Shown here piece after piece: positions 45,735-54,503 of a stretch of 64,000 bases of DNA; positions within the stretch are counted from its first letter, which is position 1; each line of letters opens with the position of its first letter. The notes beneath the pieces were generated by a model that was given only the letters and a program-made list of their open reading frames with translations, did not search any database and was not told the DNA's origin. The stretch is from the NCBI RefSeq assembly GCF_029109325.1, contig NZ_JAQKQJ010000021.1, forward strand, positions 116,475 through 180,474, read 5' to 3'. The translations under genes were made by a program, and so were the position numbers. Origin of the DNA: Nodosilinea sp. PGN35 (GTDB lineage: Bacteria; Cyanobacteriota; Cyanobacteriia; Phormidesmidales; Phormidesmidaceae).

Positions 45735-46646
45735 TTACTTAAACCAGGCCTGCTTCAGCCCAGCAACATCCCACCCCGCCAGTTCAGCCGCTGCCTCGTA
45801 GGTGCTGTGCAGAAACCCCAGCAGCGCCTGATCCGGGTCAGCCGCCTCGCGCACCGCCTCGTAGGGCAAAACAAACTCCCCCAATCCCTGATGGAAAAAC
45901 GCCGCCTCCGGCTGCACAGTGGCGTCTTTGAACCCCTCCGGCGTCGGGTAGGCGTAGGAATAAAACGCCGGGTAGCCCAGGCCAGTACCCGGCCAAAACC
46001 CAGCGCTGCTGACCTCCTGACAGTAGGCCTCCTGGGCCACATCGTCCGGCAGGTTGGGCACACCCCCCGGATGGGGCGGCGCAGACCGCCCCGAAAACCG
46101 CGTCACCGCCAGATCAAAGCTGCCCCAGAAAAAATGCACCGGGCTGACCTTGCCGCAAAAGTGGGAGCGAAACTCGCGAAAGACCCGGTCAGATTGCAAC
46201 AGCACCCGCCAAAACCGCTGAGCCGCCTCGCCGTCGTAGGCCCCATGGGTGTCATCCTGCTCGAAGGGGATCGCGTCTGGAATTTCATTTGGCGTGGTGT
46301 GGATGCGCACGGCAACCCCCAACTCCCCCAGGGACTCCATTACGGCCTGGTAAAAGTCCGCCACGGTGCGCGGTTGCAGCGCCACCGTTCGCTCTTGCCC
46401 CCCACTGGTGACAATGCGCAGCTGGTGGTCAAAAAAGTCGAAGTCGATCTGAAAGATTTGGTCATCGTGGGGAATGGTGCCCGTCGTCAGACCCCGCGCC
46501 GTCAGGTACAGCGGCACATGCCACGAGTGGTTAATCCACGGCGTTTGCACCAGGCGAATTTTGCCCACAATCTGAGTCCACAGGTGCAGGGTGGTGCAGG
46601 TGTCTTGCCAATCGTCCAGACTCAGCGGCGGCCAGAGATGCGGCAT
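45735..46646 (-). CDS. DUF5996 family protein
   Basis: The 303-residue protein has family hallmarks WPPLSLDDWQDTCTTLHLWTQIVGKIRL, NHSWHVPLYLTARGLTTG, DFDFFDHQL, FREFRSHFCGKVSPVHFFWGSFDLAVTRFSGR and YPTPEGF. The function of the family is unknown. GC-rich codons and vertical-looking composition suggest it belongs to the core chromosome rather than the acquired segments on either side. Confidence 0.88.
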   Translation of the reverse strand: MPHLWPPLSLDDWQDTCTTLHLWTQIVGKIRLVQTPWINHSWHVPLYLTARGLTTGTIPHDDQIFQIDFDFFDHQLRIVTSGGQERTVALQPRTVADFYQAVMESLGELGVAVRIHTTPNEIPDAIPFEQDDTHGAYDGEAAQRFWRVLLQSDRVFREFRSHFCGKVSPVHFFWGSFDLAVTRFSGRSAPPHPGGVPNLPDDVAQEAYCQEVSSAGFWPGTGLGYPAFYSYAYPTPEGFKDATVQPEAAFFHQGLGEFVLPYEAVREAADPDQALLGFLHSTYEAAAELAGWDVAGLKQAWFK

Positions 46647-46852
46647 AGCGGTTCCCCAAATAGGTTGAGCAACCTGGGCAAAGTGCGCCAGGCGGCTTGA
46701 TTGCTATGCTACTGCACCGGGCAGGCTACAGCCCCCACCTAACCCTCCTTAGCAAAAATGCCCCGACCTTTCACCCCTGGCAAACCGCCGATACTTGGTT
46801 TCGTCGGCTACTGCCTTCAGCGATCGCAGCAACAATTCCCTTCCCTGCTGAC

Positions 46853-48241
46853 CTAGGCTGATCTGGGGAGTTGAATGGTGAAACAGCTGCCCTTGCCGAC
46901 TTCGCTCTTGACCTGAATATCGCCGCCGTGGGCCTGGGCGATCGCCCGCGCGATCGCCAGGCCCAGCCCAGAACCACCGGTATGGCGAGAGCGATCGGGG
47001 TTGACGCGGTAGAACCGATCAAAAATCTTGGCTTGGTCTGGAGGAGCAATGCCTAGGCCTGTGTCTTCGACTTCAATCAGGGCGTAGCGATGGTCAGAGA
47101 CCGGCCGAGGACGGCCATCGCGGGGGGTGAGGCGAATGGTTACGCTGCCGCCCTTGGGCGTGTACTCCAGGGCGTTGCCCACAATATTGAGCAGCAGTCG
47201 ATAGAGTTCAGACTCGTGACCATACACGGTCAATGTTTTGGCCTCGGGAGCCATTGTGGTCAGGCGAATGCCTTTTGTCAGGGCCAGGGCCGCAAATTCT
47301 TCTTCGATGTCTTTAATCAGGTCGGGCAGGTAAACCAGGGTAGGGGCCGAGCGATCGTCGGCCTGCTCTAGGCGGGAGAGAATTAGCAGGTCGTTGACCA
47401 GGGTGGTGAGCCGCCGGGTTTGACGATTCACCACCTGGAGCACCCCCTGGGCCTCTGCCGCAGGCATCGGTTCGAGGTGGCTAGCCGACTCGGTGGACAG
47501 GTGAATCGTCGCCAGGGGCGTACGCAGCTCGTGGGCGGCATCGGCAGTAAACTGCTGAATGTGCTGGTAAGCCCGGTAGGCGGGGCGAATGGCCACCCCT
47601 GCCACCCACCAACTCACGGCCCATACCAGCCCCAGGGCCAGGGGCAACCCCAACAGCAAGGCCCACCGCACCCAGCTCAGGTGTTGGTCTAGAACGTTCA
47701 GGGAACTGCCCACCTGGAGGTAACCCCAGGGGATGCCAGCCGCATTTTTCAGCGGCAGCGACATCTGGCGGTAGGTGACGCCATCGACTTTGTGCAGGGT
47801 GTGGAGACCCGCTGCGGCGGAGTGGATGACTTGGGCGGGGGGATCGCCTGCGATCGCCACCCCCTGCCCCGACAAATTGAGCAGTCGCAGGTAGTAGCCC
47901 TGCTGGTGCAGCAGGCCCAGCACGTGGCGATCGGGCGAAGCGGAGCAGCCCGCCGAGGTCGTACAGAGGTCAGGCAAAATTTGCAAGGCCAGCGGCGTGA
48001 GCTGGCCGGGCTGGTCGAGGGCGGGTTCCAGACTGTCGTGGAGGGTGCTGGCGACAGTCTCCAGGCGGTGGTCGATTTCACGGCGGTGATCCTGGGCCAT
48101 CGCGACATAGAAGCCGATGGCGGTAGCGGTCAAAATCACCCCCATGGAGCTGGCGTAGAGGGCGGTGAGCCGCCAGCGGGTGAGCCAGAAGGGGCGGGTG
48201 TAGGGGGCAGGTGTAGGGAGAGCGAGTTTAGAGAGCCGCAT
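46853..48241 (-). CDS. rppB: Sensor histidine kinase, RppB/NrsS-like
   Basis: The 462-residue protein has two transmembrane helices (LYASSMGVILTATAIGFYVAM and WALLLGLPLALGLVWAVSWW) around a periplasmic sensor region. HisKA follows with the H-box FTADAAHELRTPLATI, then HATPase_c with LLLNIVGNALEYTPKGG, VEDTGLGIAP, FDRFYRV and GGSGLGLAIARAI. It resembles cyanobacterial RppB/NrsS, which sense redox or nickel; which of these applies here is inference. Its start overlaps the rppA 3' end by 14 bp. Confidence 0.85.
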   Translation of the reverse strand: MRLSKLALPTPAPYTRPFWLTRWRLTALYASSMGVILTATAIGFYVAMAQDHRREIDHRLETVASTLHDSLEPALDQPGQLTPLALQILPDLCTTSAGCSASPDRHVLGLLHQQGYYLRLLNLSGQGVAIAGDPPAQVIHSAAAGLHTLHKVDGVTYRQMSLPLKNAAGIPWGYLQVGSSLNVLDQHLSWVRWALLLGLPLALGLVWAVSWWVAGVAIRPAYRAYQHIQQFTADAAHELRTPLATIHLSTESASHLEPMPAAEAQGVLQVVNRQTRRLTTLVNDLLILSRLEQADDRSAPTLVYLPDLIKDIEEEFAALALTKGIRLTTMAPEAKTLTVYGHESELYRLLLNIVGNALEYTPKGGSVTIRLTPRDGRPRPVSDHRYALIEVEDTGLGIAPPDQAKIFDRFYRVNPDRSRHTGGSGLGLAIARAIAQAHGGDIQVKSEVGKGSCFTIQLPRSA

Positions 48242-48944
48242 TGAACCGGTAGCCCATGCCGTAGACGGTTTCGATTAGCCCTTCGCAGCCGTGGTCGGCC
48301 AGCTTTTTGCGCAGCAGCCGAATCTGCGCCGCCACCACGTTGCTCATGGGGTCGGCTTGCAGCGACCACACCCGGTTCATCAGCTGCTCGCGCGACAAAA
48401 TTTGGTTGGGGTGCTGCATAAAGTATTCCAACAGCTGAAATTCTTTGGTGGTCAGGGGTAGGGGCTGCTGGGCCGAGTCGGCCAGGGCCACAGTGGAGGT
48501 GCTGTAGTCGAGCATCAGGCCGCCAACCTGGATCTGGGGCGGCTGAAAGGCGGGCGATCGCCGCTGGAGTGCCCGCAACCGGGCCAGCAGTTCTTCCATG
48601 CCGAAGGGTTTGACCAGGTAATCGTCGGCCCCGGCGTCTAGCCCTTCTACTTTATCGTGCAGCCGATCTTTGGCGGTGAGCAGTAGAACCGGCAGGGGGG
48701 TGCCCTGCGATCGCAGTTTTCGGCACAGTTCCACACCGCTCAGCCCCGGCAGCAGCCAGTCGAAAACGCCGAGGGTGTAGGGTTGGGCCGCATCGCCCAG
48801 CAGGTGCCAGGCATCGTCGCCGTGCTGCACCCAATCGACCACGTACTTCTCACGTCGTAGATCGCGCTGGATGGCGGCCCCCAGGTCACGTTCGTCTTCA
48901 ACTAGCAGGATGCGCATGTCGGGGTGAGTGCTCTCGATTGGCAT
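48228..48944 (-). CDS. rppA: OmpR-family response regulator, RppA/NrsR-like
   Basis: The receiver has RILLVEDERDLGAAI, phosphoacceptor Asp in LGVFDWLLPGLSG, TAKD and YLVKPF. The winged-helix output domain is LTTKEFQLLEYFMQHPNQILSREQLMNRVW, ending VYGMGYRFNAAL. It may start at 48944 or at the ATG at 48917 nearer the receiver domain. It is paired with rppB by overlap. Upstream, a truncated attC and a toxin-antitoxin cassette have come to lie against its 5' end, which may affect its promoter. Confidence 0.88.
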   Translation of the reverse strand: MPIESTHPDMRILLVEDERDLGAAIQRDLRREKYVVDWVQHGDDAWHLLGDAAQPYTLGVFDWLLPGLSGVELCRKLRSQGTPLPVLLLTAKDRLHDKVEGLDAGADDYLVKPFGMEELLARLRALQRRSPAFQPPQIQVGGLMLDYSTSTVALADSAQQPLPLTTKEFQLLEYFMQHPNQILSREQLMNRVWSLQADPMSNVVAAQIRLLRKKLADHGCEGLIETVYGMGYRFNAAL

Positions 48945-48950
48945 TTGATA

Positions 48951-48965
48951 GGCGACTTGTTAGCC
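48951..48965 (-). other. Truncated attC (R'' end only)
   Basis: On the minus strand GGCTAACAAGTCGCC follows the brnA stop after 13 bases, the same position R'' holds at the complete sites. It resembles the beginning of site F (AGCTAACAAATCG). No inner arms follow, and the rppA gene begins instead. I infer an attC truncated by a deletion or insertion. Confidence 0.45.
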
Positions 48966-48978
48966 CTCAGCAACAGCC

Positions 48979-49239
48979 TTACCTCTCAATGCGTTCAAGC
49001 TCTTCACGAACTACTTTTCGCAGCGTTTCCTCAAGGGGTTGGCGAATGGCTTGAATATGTTGGCGCAAAGCTTCGTTAATCAAGGTTTGGTAGTTTCCTC
49101 CACCTGCGCTATGCACTTGTTCACGAAACCACGCCAAGACCTCATCGTCTAGCCGGATTGTGATACGAGTTTTGCCTGAGGGGGCCGGGTCAATTGCGCC
49201 TCGCTTGCCTTGGCTGAAATCATATTCCGCTTCCATCAC
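48979..49239 (-). CDS. brnA: BrnA-type antitoxin (ribbon-helix-helix)
   Basis: The 86-residue protein has a disordered N-terminus (YDFSQGKRGAIDPAPSGK) and a ribbon-helix-helix core ITIRLDDEVLAWFREQVHSAGGGNYQTLINEALRQHI, typical of BrnA. BrnA neutralises the BrnT RNase and represses its own promoter. Its ATG overlaps the brnT stop (ATGA), the normal brnTA arrangement. The frame is intact, although the toxin gene upstream is interrupted. Confidence 0.88.
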   Translation of the reverse strand: MMEAEYDFSQGKRGAIDPAPSGKTRITIRLDDEVLAWFREQVHSAGGGNYQTLINEALRQHIQAIRQPLEETLRKVVREELERIER

Positions 49240-49505
49240 TATCCCTCCTCGTATTGCCGATGTTCCTGTTTGCTTGCTTTGCGAGCTGAGATGATCCGAA
49301 TCGCCTCACCTCGCAAGGTATAGACCACTACGAGAACCCGACCAAACCCATCTAGACCAATCGTGACAAACCGCTCTTCGTCAAATCGCTCGTCTGGAAT
49401 GGTGAGGGCTAGGTCGTCTGAGAAAACGGACACAGCATCAGCGAAGTCAATACCATGCTTACGCAGATTCGCTGCGGCCTTATCCCTGTTCCACTGCTAA
49501 ACCAT
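49239..49505 (-). pseudogene. brnT: BrnT-type toxin gene with stop at codon 3
   Basis: On the minus strand the sequence reads ATG-GTT-TAG and then an uninterrupted BrnT: QWNRDKAAANLRKHGIDFADA, VSVFSDDLALTIPDERF, ERFVTIGLDGFGRVLVVVYT and IRIISARKASKQE. TAG at 49497-49499 is a likely CAG to TAG change. Without another good start before GTG at 49433, which would delete the N-terminal strand, the RNase toxin should be absent or weakly made. The catalytic residues downstream remain intact. Confidence 0.8.
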
Positions 49506-49513
49506 CTCAATTA

Positions 49514-49537
49514 TAGTATGCACGGATGTGCATACTA
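49514..49537. promoter_or_regulatory. Candidate BrnA operator
   Basis: TAGTATGCAC-ggat-GTGCATACTA is a perfect inverted repeat with 10-bp arms about 10 bp upstream of the brnT start. RHR antitoxins such as BrnA bind such palindromes overlapping their promoter to autoregulate. The role is inferred from position and symmetry. Confidence 0.7.
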
Positions 49538-49670
49538 GCAGGGACAGGCTTAACGATACTCTACGGACTCTCAGATCGTCCTCAAAAACTACATCTCATC
49601 TTGGCTCGTAGCCAACGGAGCTTTGGCAAGAACAGTCCTAAGCCATGGATGCCCCAACTGGGGACTTGAA

Positions 49671-49756
49671 GGCTAACGGCTAGCATCACCGGACGCCAAT
49701 ACCCTTTGATACCTAACCGATCGCTTTGATCGTTCCGGTGCATGCGGTTGTTAGGG
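49671..49756 (-). other. attC recombination site D
   Basis: 86 bp, minus orientation: R'' CCCTAAC (complement of 49750-49756), inner arm GCATGCACCGGA with an unpaired G, partner TCCGGTGATGC, and R' GTTAGCC (complement of 49671-49677). It separates the restriction-modification cassette (higher coordinates) from the brnTA cassette. Confidence 0.85.
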
Positions 49757-49835
49757 ACCTGCCAATGATGCTTGCTATCCTGCCACTAGCGCGATATGGT
49801 GACTATAGGTATCATCCGATATCCTAGAGAGCACT

Positions 49836-50708
49836 ATGAACATAGGTCCATTCCAAACCAATAAGGTTCACGAGGGCGACTGCCTCGACCTGATCCCCAG
49901 GCTCCCTGATGAATCGATCGATGTGGTTGTTACAAGCCCGCCATATTGGGGACAGCGGCATTCAAACGGAACAGGTGTTGAAGAGGACCCGCGCGATTAT
50001 GTCAGATTTCTGACCAGTGTATTCATGGGTATTCTGCCTAAGTTGAAGCCGAGTGGGATAGTCTGGATCAATATTGGCGACGCCTACAACACGCCCGTAA
50101 ACTGGCGGGAGGATGATCGGCGGTTCAGCACGCTAGGACACGACAAGAACGGACTTGCCGCGCACAATACCGCCTACACAAAGCCCCGTATGAAGCGCAA
50201 GGCATTCATTGAAAAGGAGACAGCTTGGCTTCAGTATGGCAATCTTCTAGCTTTGCCGTATCGTCTTGTCTTAAGCCTATGCGATGGCGGGTACTTGTTC
50301 CGTGGCGAGGTCATTTGGCGAAAGAAGAACCCCATGCCCGAAGGCAGGTGTCGCCGACCCCACCGATACCATGAGCCCATTTATCTGCTCACTAAGGGTG
50401 AGCGACACGACTTCCGCGTATCGCCTCCAGTCAAAAGCGTATGGGAGTTTGCGAACGAGAAGATCGACGGGCTCAAACACTTTTCCCGATTCCCCGAAGA
50501 ACTGCCGTACCGTTGTATTGATGCCTATGGCGCGACCGGGGAACACGTGGTTGTCCTTGATCCCTTCTCAGGATCGGGCACAACCGGAATCGCAGCCCTC
50601 CGGTCGGGCTGCTCCTACATCGGTTATGAAATCGAACCTGAACAAGTCGAGGCGTCAAATGGACGCCTCGCTGAAGCCGAAAAGTTCAAACCCCTAGCCT
50701 TATTCTGA
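49836..50708 (+). CDS. Type II DNA methyltransferase (N4-cytosine/N6-adenine, beta-class order)
   Basis: The 290-residue enzyme has the catalytic motif IV VVTSPPYWGQR near the N-terminus and the SAM-binding motif I DPFSGSGTTGIAALRSGCSYIGYEIE near the C-terminus, i.e. beta-type order. The TSPPY form is frequent in N4-cytosine enzymes. It converges with the nuclease gene, and their 3' ends overlap by 23 bp. It should protect the host from that nuclease. Recognition sequence unknown. Confidence 0.93.
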   Translation: MNIGPFQTNKVHEGDCLDLIPRLPDESIDVVVTSPPYWGQRHSNGTGVEEDPRDYVRFLTSVFMGILPKLKPSGIVWINIGDAYNTPVNWREDDRRFSTLGHDKNGLAAHNTAYTKPRMKRKAFIEKETAWLQYGNLLALPYRLVLSLCDGGYLFRGEVIWRKKNPMPEGRCRRPHRYHEPIYLLTKGERHDFRVSPPVKSVWEFANEKIDGLKHFSRFPEELPYRCIDAYGATGEHVVVLDPFSGSGTTGIAALRSGCSYIGYEIEPEQVEASNGRLAEAEKFKPLALF

Positions 50709-51861
50709 CCCGCTCCCGTTCTGACAAGATGAAGTCGGTAAAGGCGTCATTGGGGTCCGAGAAATCGCAGACATACACGCGAGCGCGCGATTGATAGCCT
50801 TCGGGCGTGGGTCGCGTGTTCTTGTTGTATGAAAAACACGCAGAGAAGAAGCCGTCATCTTCAATATCTTTTCGCTTTGCGCTCCGACTGTCCTTCCCTT
50901 GACCATCGAAAACTTCTCCAAGTTCGCCACGGTTAACAGGATGCACGGAAGGTGTGCTTTTGCAGTCCATCGTCCAAAGTGGGGAGATATAGCCTGCTTC
51001 AACGAGAGCATGGCTCATCGGGACATCATCAGTTCGTCGCTCCGCAAAACTGGACTTCACATGAACAACCCCTATTAGTTTCTCGTTGGCTCCGTCTCCG
51101 ACCGTTAGCAACACATCCATCTTGTCAGCTTCGAGGCGGTGGCCAACTTTAATGCCTTCGAGAAGACGAAATTTTCGTTCGCCGTCAGCAATCACAAGGT
51201 TGATTTGATGCGCAGCAAGCGCTGGACCGTAGTGCCTTTCAAGGATTCGCTCTAAGGCCCAGCCGCCCGTCCGTTTCCAGCTTTGGGTAAAGTCCAGACG
51301 TGAGTGCTCCGAGGGGTGGTTATACTGGTCACAATAGGCGCGATAGACAACGAACCACCAGAGGTCAGATGGATTGGCATTCGGCCATAGCTCAACAGCC
51401 TTAAGAAAGACGCTTGCGACACTCTCAGTCTTTATCGCCTTCTCCTGTTCATCGCTGACATTCTGGCTGCTAAGCTGCGCCAATCCGTTTCTGAGGGTTA
51501 GAACCACCGCTGTAAATTGGTCGAGAGTGGCGTTCGGCAGACGATAGACCGCATCATGCGCTGCGTAGACAAAGTGAATGTCTAAATCGTTCTCTGTAGC
51601 TTCGGCTGAGATAGAACGGTTGATATGAGGCACGCTTCCGGTCGCGCCTTCGGCAAGATCGCTGAGGCTCTTTCCATATATGGATAGCATGGACGCGATA
51701 ACGTCTAGGCTCGGCTGGATTGAGCCCGCTTCAATTGCAGAAATCCAACCCGGTCCAAGAATCAGACGTTCTTCGACCTGCGCAGGCGTGAGACTCACTT
51801 CCTCTCGAAAAGTACTCAGACGTTGAAGCAAGCGACCAAGATAGTCAGAGTTTGAAGTCAT
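50686..51861 (-). CDS. Type II restriction endonuclease with N-terminal HTH, BsaWI-like
   Basis: The 391-residue protein starts at the ATG at 51861 overlapping the C-protein gene. Residues 10-70 form an Xre-like helix-turn-helix (LTPAQVEERLILGPGWISAIEAGSIQPSLDVIASMLSIYG). The C-terminal half contains KMDVLLTVGDG and LIGVVHVKSSFAERRTDDVPMS, a plausible PD-(D/E)xK-type core (Asp, then V-H-V-K). The arrangement resembles BsaWI-type enzymes that cut CCGG-centred sites, but I hold that only tentatively. Position next to a methyltransferase and C protein makes the nuclease role solid. Confidence 0.8.
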   Translation of the reverse strand: MTSNSDYLGRLLQRLSTFREEVSLTPAQVEERLILGPGWISAIEAGSIQPSLDVIASMLSIYGKSLSDLAEGATGSVPHINRSISAEATENDLDIHFVYAAHDAVYRLPNATLDQFTAVVLTLRNGLAQLSSQNVSDEQEKAIKTESVASVFLKAVELWPNANPSDLWWFVVYRAYCDQYNHPSEHSRLDFTQSWKRTGGWALERILERHYGPALAAHQINLVIADGERKFRLLEGIKVGHRLEADKMDVLLTVGDGANEKLIGVVHVKSSFAERRTDDVPMSHALVEAGYISPLWTMDCKSTPSVHPVNRGELGEVFDGQGKDSRSAKRKDIEDDGFFSACFSYNKNTRPTPEGYQSRARVYVCDFSDPNDAFTDFILSERERVRIRLGV

Positions 51862-52078
51862 TGTCAAAGAGATCTTTTACATTGATGCCCAAAGCATCCG
51901 AGATTCTCTTGACGTTTAAGAGGCTCAAGTTTCGCTCTCCTCGTTCAACACCTCCAACATATGTGCGATCAATTCCCGCGAGTTCTGCCAATTCTTCTTG
52001 AGAAAGCCCCTTCTTGTGGCGGATTTCGCGCAACCGGCTACCAAACCATCTTAGGAAATCGTCATCATGCTTGGGCAT
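51845..52078 (-). CDS. Restriction-modification controller (C) protein
   Basis: The 77-residue Xre-family HTH protein has FGSRLREIRHKKGLSQEELAELAGIDRTYVGGVERGERNLSLLNVKRISDALGI, the typical C-protein form. It starts at ATG 52078 (TTG two codons earlier is in frame) and overlaps the nuclease start by 17 bp. C proteins first activate then repress their own promoter, delaying nuclease synthesis until the DNA is methylated. A matching C-box lies 22 bp upstream. Confidence 0.92.
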   Translation of the reverse strand: MPKHDDDFLRWFGSRLREIRHKKGLSQEELAELAGIDRTYVGGVERGERNLSLLNVKRISDALGINVKDLFDNDFKL

Positions 52079-52099
52079 GCCCAATTAAATCGTTATGAT

Positions 52100-52127
52100 G
52101 ACGATAAGTCCACGGACTATAAGTATC
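52100..52127 (-). promoter_or_regulatory. C-box (controller protein operators)
   Basis: On the minus strand GATACTTATAGTC-CGTG-GACTTATCGTC forms two tandem operators with ACTTATAGT-type symmetry and a central GTCCGTGGAC. It closely resembles the Esp1396I-type C-box. The distance to the C gene start (about 22 bp) fits a leaderless transcript. Confidence 0.8.
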
Positions 52128-52147
52128 GTGTATGCGGAAGACCCCTA

Positions 52148-52495
52148 ACTACTGTTTATGCTGACTCTCCTCCCTAAGTTCTGTCTAACACCTCTCAACA
52201 GGGTAGTTAGCTAGAATCAAAGTTCCATATCACCGCTTCAAGGGGAGTTATGCCGAATATTATCGGCGTAACTCCCAAGATTAGGGTGTTGTACAGACAT
52301 TTGCCAGTTTACCTTCCCGAAATGGGGTGTTATGCCGATTGAAGTCTTGATAACTATCCGTGGCAAGGTATCATCCAGAACTTGCTCCGCATAGTAGCCC
52401 TCCTGGGACGAGTTATACCGATCGCTTCAGCAAATCTTCAACCAGAGTGCGGTGGTCTGGGATGGGATAGTTGGCCCGTTGACCCACCAGCCCCA
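52148..52495. repeat. Left inverted repeat of the RND efflux module
   Basis: About 345 bp match 59060-59403 in inverted orientation, by eye around 75-80%. The outer end taactactgtttatgctgac and the next 13 bases are identical in both copies. A hairpin GGGAGTTATGCCG/CGGCGTAACTCCC lies at 52243-52276 and copies of the motif GTTATGCCGA recur. The homology extends to about 52495, before the adaptor gene. Confidence 0.85.
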
Positions 52496-52654
52496 ATACC
52501 CCACCCCTCAGCGCAAGCAACTTCTCCCTGGATATCCCCTAAATGGGCTCGATCGCAGTCGTAACCCATCGACCCAGGCAAATTTCACACTGATTTGATA
52601 ATTGGTTGGTATTGTCCTGAACGACTATGTAATCTCCCCTCAGGCACAACTTCT

Positions 52655-54253
52655 ATGGGTTCTCGGCCTTCTATTCCCAACCGTTGGGCAGGTTCTCTGC
52701 TGGGGCTGATGGTGCTGGTGCTGCCCATTGCGGCGATCGCCCACGTCGGCCACGACCACGGGGCCGACTTTCAATCGGGCACTAGTCAGCCCGTCAGCGG
52801 CATCCGGGTCGAAGCCGCGACGGCCCAGCGGCTGGGTATTCAGCTAGAGTCGGTGCAGCGGCGATCGCTCAGCACTGGCCTTCAAACCACCGGAGAAGTG
52901 GTCACCCAGCCCGACCAGACGGTGATGGTGAATGCGCCGATCAACGGTACGGTGGTGGAACTGCTGGTGCAGCCGGGAGATCGGGTGCAGAAGGGGCAGG
53001 CCCTGGCCAGGGTAATCGCGCCAGACTTAATTGAGCTGCGGGTGTCGTCCCAGGGCGATCGCGTTGGGGCGGAGGCCGAGTTGCGGGCGGCCCAGGCCAA
53101 CCTCACCCTGGCGCAGCGCAACTACGAGCGCCAGGAGGCGATCGCCGCCACCGAGATCGCCGCCGCCCAGCAGCAGGTGGCCCTGGCCCAGGACCGTTAC
53201 CAGCAAGACCAGCGGCTGGCCGGAGCGGGGGCGATTGCCCGGCAGCAGCTTTTAGAATCGGAGTCTAACCTGGCGGCGGCCCGCAGCCAGCTCACCCGCG
53301 CCGAAAGTCGCCAGCCGGTGCTCGAAGCCCAGGCCGAACTGGAGCGATCGCAGGCGGCTTTGGCGGCGGCTCAATCCCACCTTCAGCTCAGCACCGCCAC
53401 CTACCAGACCCGCCTGCAACAGCTCAACAGCCCCGCCACCGAGCAGGGGGTAGTCACCGTGGTGGCCCCGATCGCGGGCCAGGTGGCCGAGCGCCCCGTC
53501 ACCCTGGGCGAGGCGGTAGAAGAAGCGGTAACGCCGATGATGAGCATTGTGAACGGCGATCGCCTGCGGGTCACCGCCAACGTCTACGAAAAAGACCTGG
53601 GCCAGGTGGCCGAGGGGCAGGCTGTGCGCGCTACGGTGGCTAGCCTGCCCGACCAGATCTTTGAGGGGCGGGTGGTGACGGTGGGGGCCGTAGTTGACGG
53701 CACTACCCGCGTTATTCCCGTCACCGCCGAGCTAGACGATGCGGGCCTTCTCAAACCGGGCATGTTTGCCGAGCTGGAGATTTTGAGCGATCGCACCCCC
53801 GAAGCCGTGCTGACCATTCCCACTCGCGCCCTAGTGGATGCCGAGGGCCGCACCCTGGTGTTTGTGCAGAATGGCGAGGCCTTCGAGCCAGTGGAGGTCA
53901 CCGTGGGTCGCCGCGCCGGGGAGCAGGTAGAAATTCAGAGCGGTCTGTTTGAGGGCGATCAGGTGGTGGTGCAGGGAGCCTTGCAGCTCTATGCCCAGTC
54001 GCTGCGGGGCGACGGTGAGCCAGCGGCAGCTGAGGAAACTGACCCGGTGGTGCGCTCAGGCCTTTCGGTGCCGGGCTGGGGCTGGGGATTGGGCGGGGGC
54101 GCGATCGCCGCCGCCGCCTTCTACCTCGGTCGCCGCTCCCGCCCGACAGCGGCAGCGCTGCATAGCCCCATCCCCGACCCATCACCAGAGCTGGTGCTCA
54201 CCGCCACCCGCCCCGAGGCGGCAGCCACAGAAGCCGACCATCGCCATCCCTGA
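52655..54253 (+). CDS. RND efflux periplasmic adaptor (CusB/CzcB-like membrane fusion protein)
   Basis: The 532-residue protein has a signal segment (SLLGLMVLVLPIAAIA) followed by a His-rich HVGHDHG that may bind metal. It has lipoyl half-motifs (VNAPINGTVVELLVQPGDRVQKGQAL and VVAPIAGQVAERPVTLGEAVE), a long coiled-coil hairpin rich in Ala/Gln between them, and beta-barrel and MP domains (GRVVTVGAVVDGTTRVIPVTAEL). A C-terminal transmembrane helix (GWGLGGGAIAAAAFYLG) is unusual for the family. It starts at ATG 52655 and works with the RND pump at 55251. Confidence 0.9.
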   Translation: MGSRPSIPNRWAGSLLGLMVLVLPIAAIAHVGHDHGADFQSGTSQPVSGIRVEAATAQRLGIQLESVQRRSLSTGLQTTGEVVTQPDQTVMVNAPINGTVVELLVQPGDRVQKGQALARVIAPDLIELRVSSQGDRVGAEAELRAAQANLTLAQRNYERQEAIAATEIAAAQQQVALAQDRYQQDQRLAGAGAIARQQLLESESNLAAARSQLTRAESRQPVLEAQAELERSQAALAAAQSHLQLSTATYQTRLQQLNSPATEQGVVTVVAPIAGQVAERPVTLGEAVEEAVTPMMSIVNGDRLRVTANVYEKDLGQVAEGQAVRATVASLPDQIFEGRVVTVGAVVDGTTRVIPVTAELDDAGLLKPGMFAELEILSDRTPEAVLTIPTRALVDAEGRTLVFVQNGEAFEPVEVTVGRRAGEQVEIQSGLFEGDQVVVQGALQLYAQSLRGDGEPAAAEETDPVVRSGLSVPGWGWGLGGGAIAAAAFYLGRRSRPTAAALHSPIPDPSPELVLTATRPEAAATEADHRHP

Positions 54254-54503
54254 GAGGATCCAAGCAGTGTAGGTGGGGTAGCGCGCCAGTAAAACCCAAC
54301 AAAGCTTACTAATAGGAAATCCGACATGAGCAACCCTGATTTAAAACAGGCACCCCGTAGGGGCATTGCACTGCAATGCCCCTACCAATCAAGGGTAGCC
54401 AGACAGGATTCGGTATGAAACTACAGCACATCGCTTCTCAAACGCCCTCTAATCTTCAATCCTTAGCCTGAGACGATACTGCCTTTAATTAGGAGCAACG
54501 ACC

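Noticed and set aside
45684..46700. 338-codon plus-strand ORF over the DUF5996 gene
   Set aside because: Arg/Pro/Gln-rich shadow of the DUF5996 coding strand, which has unmistakable family motifs.
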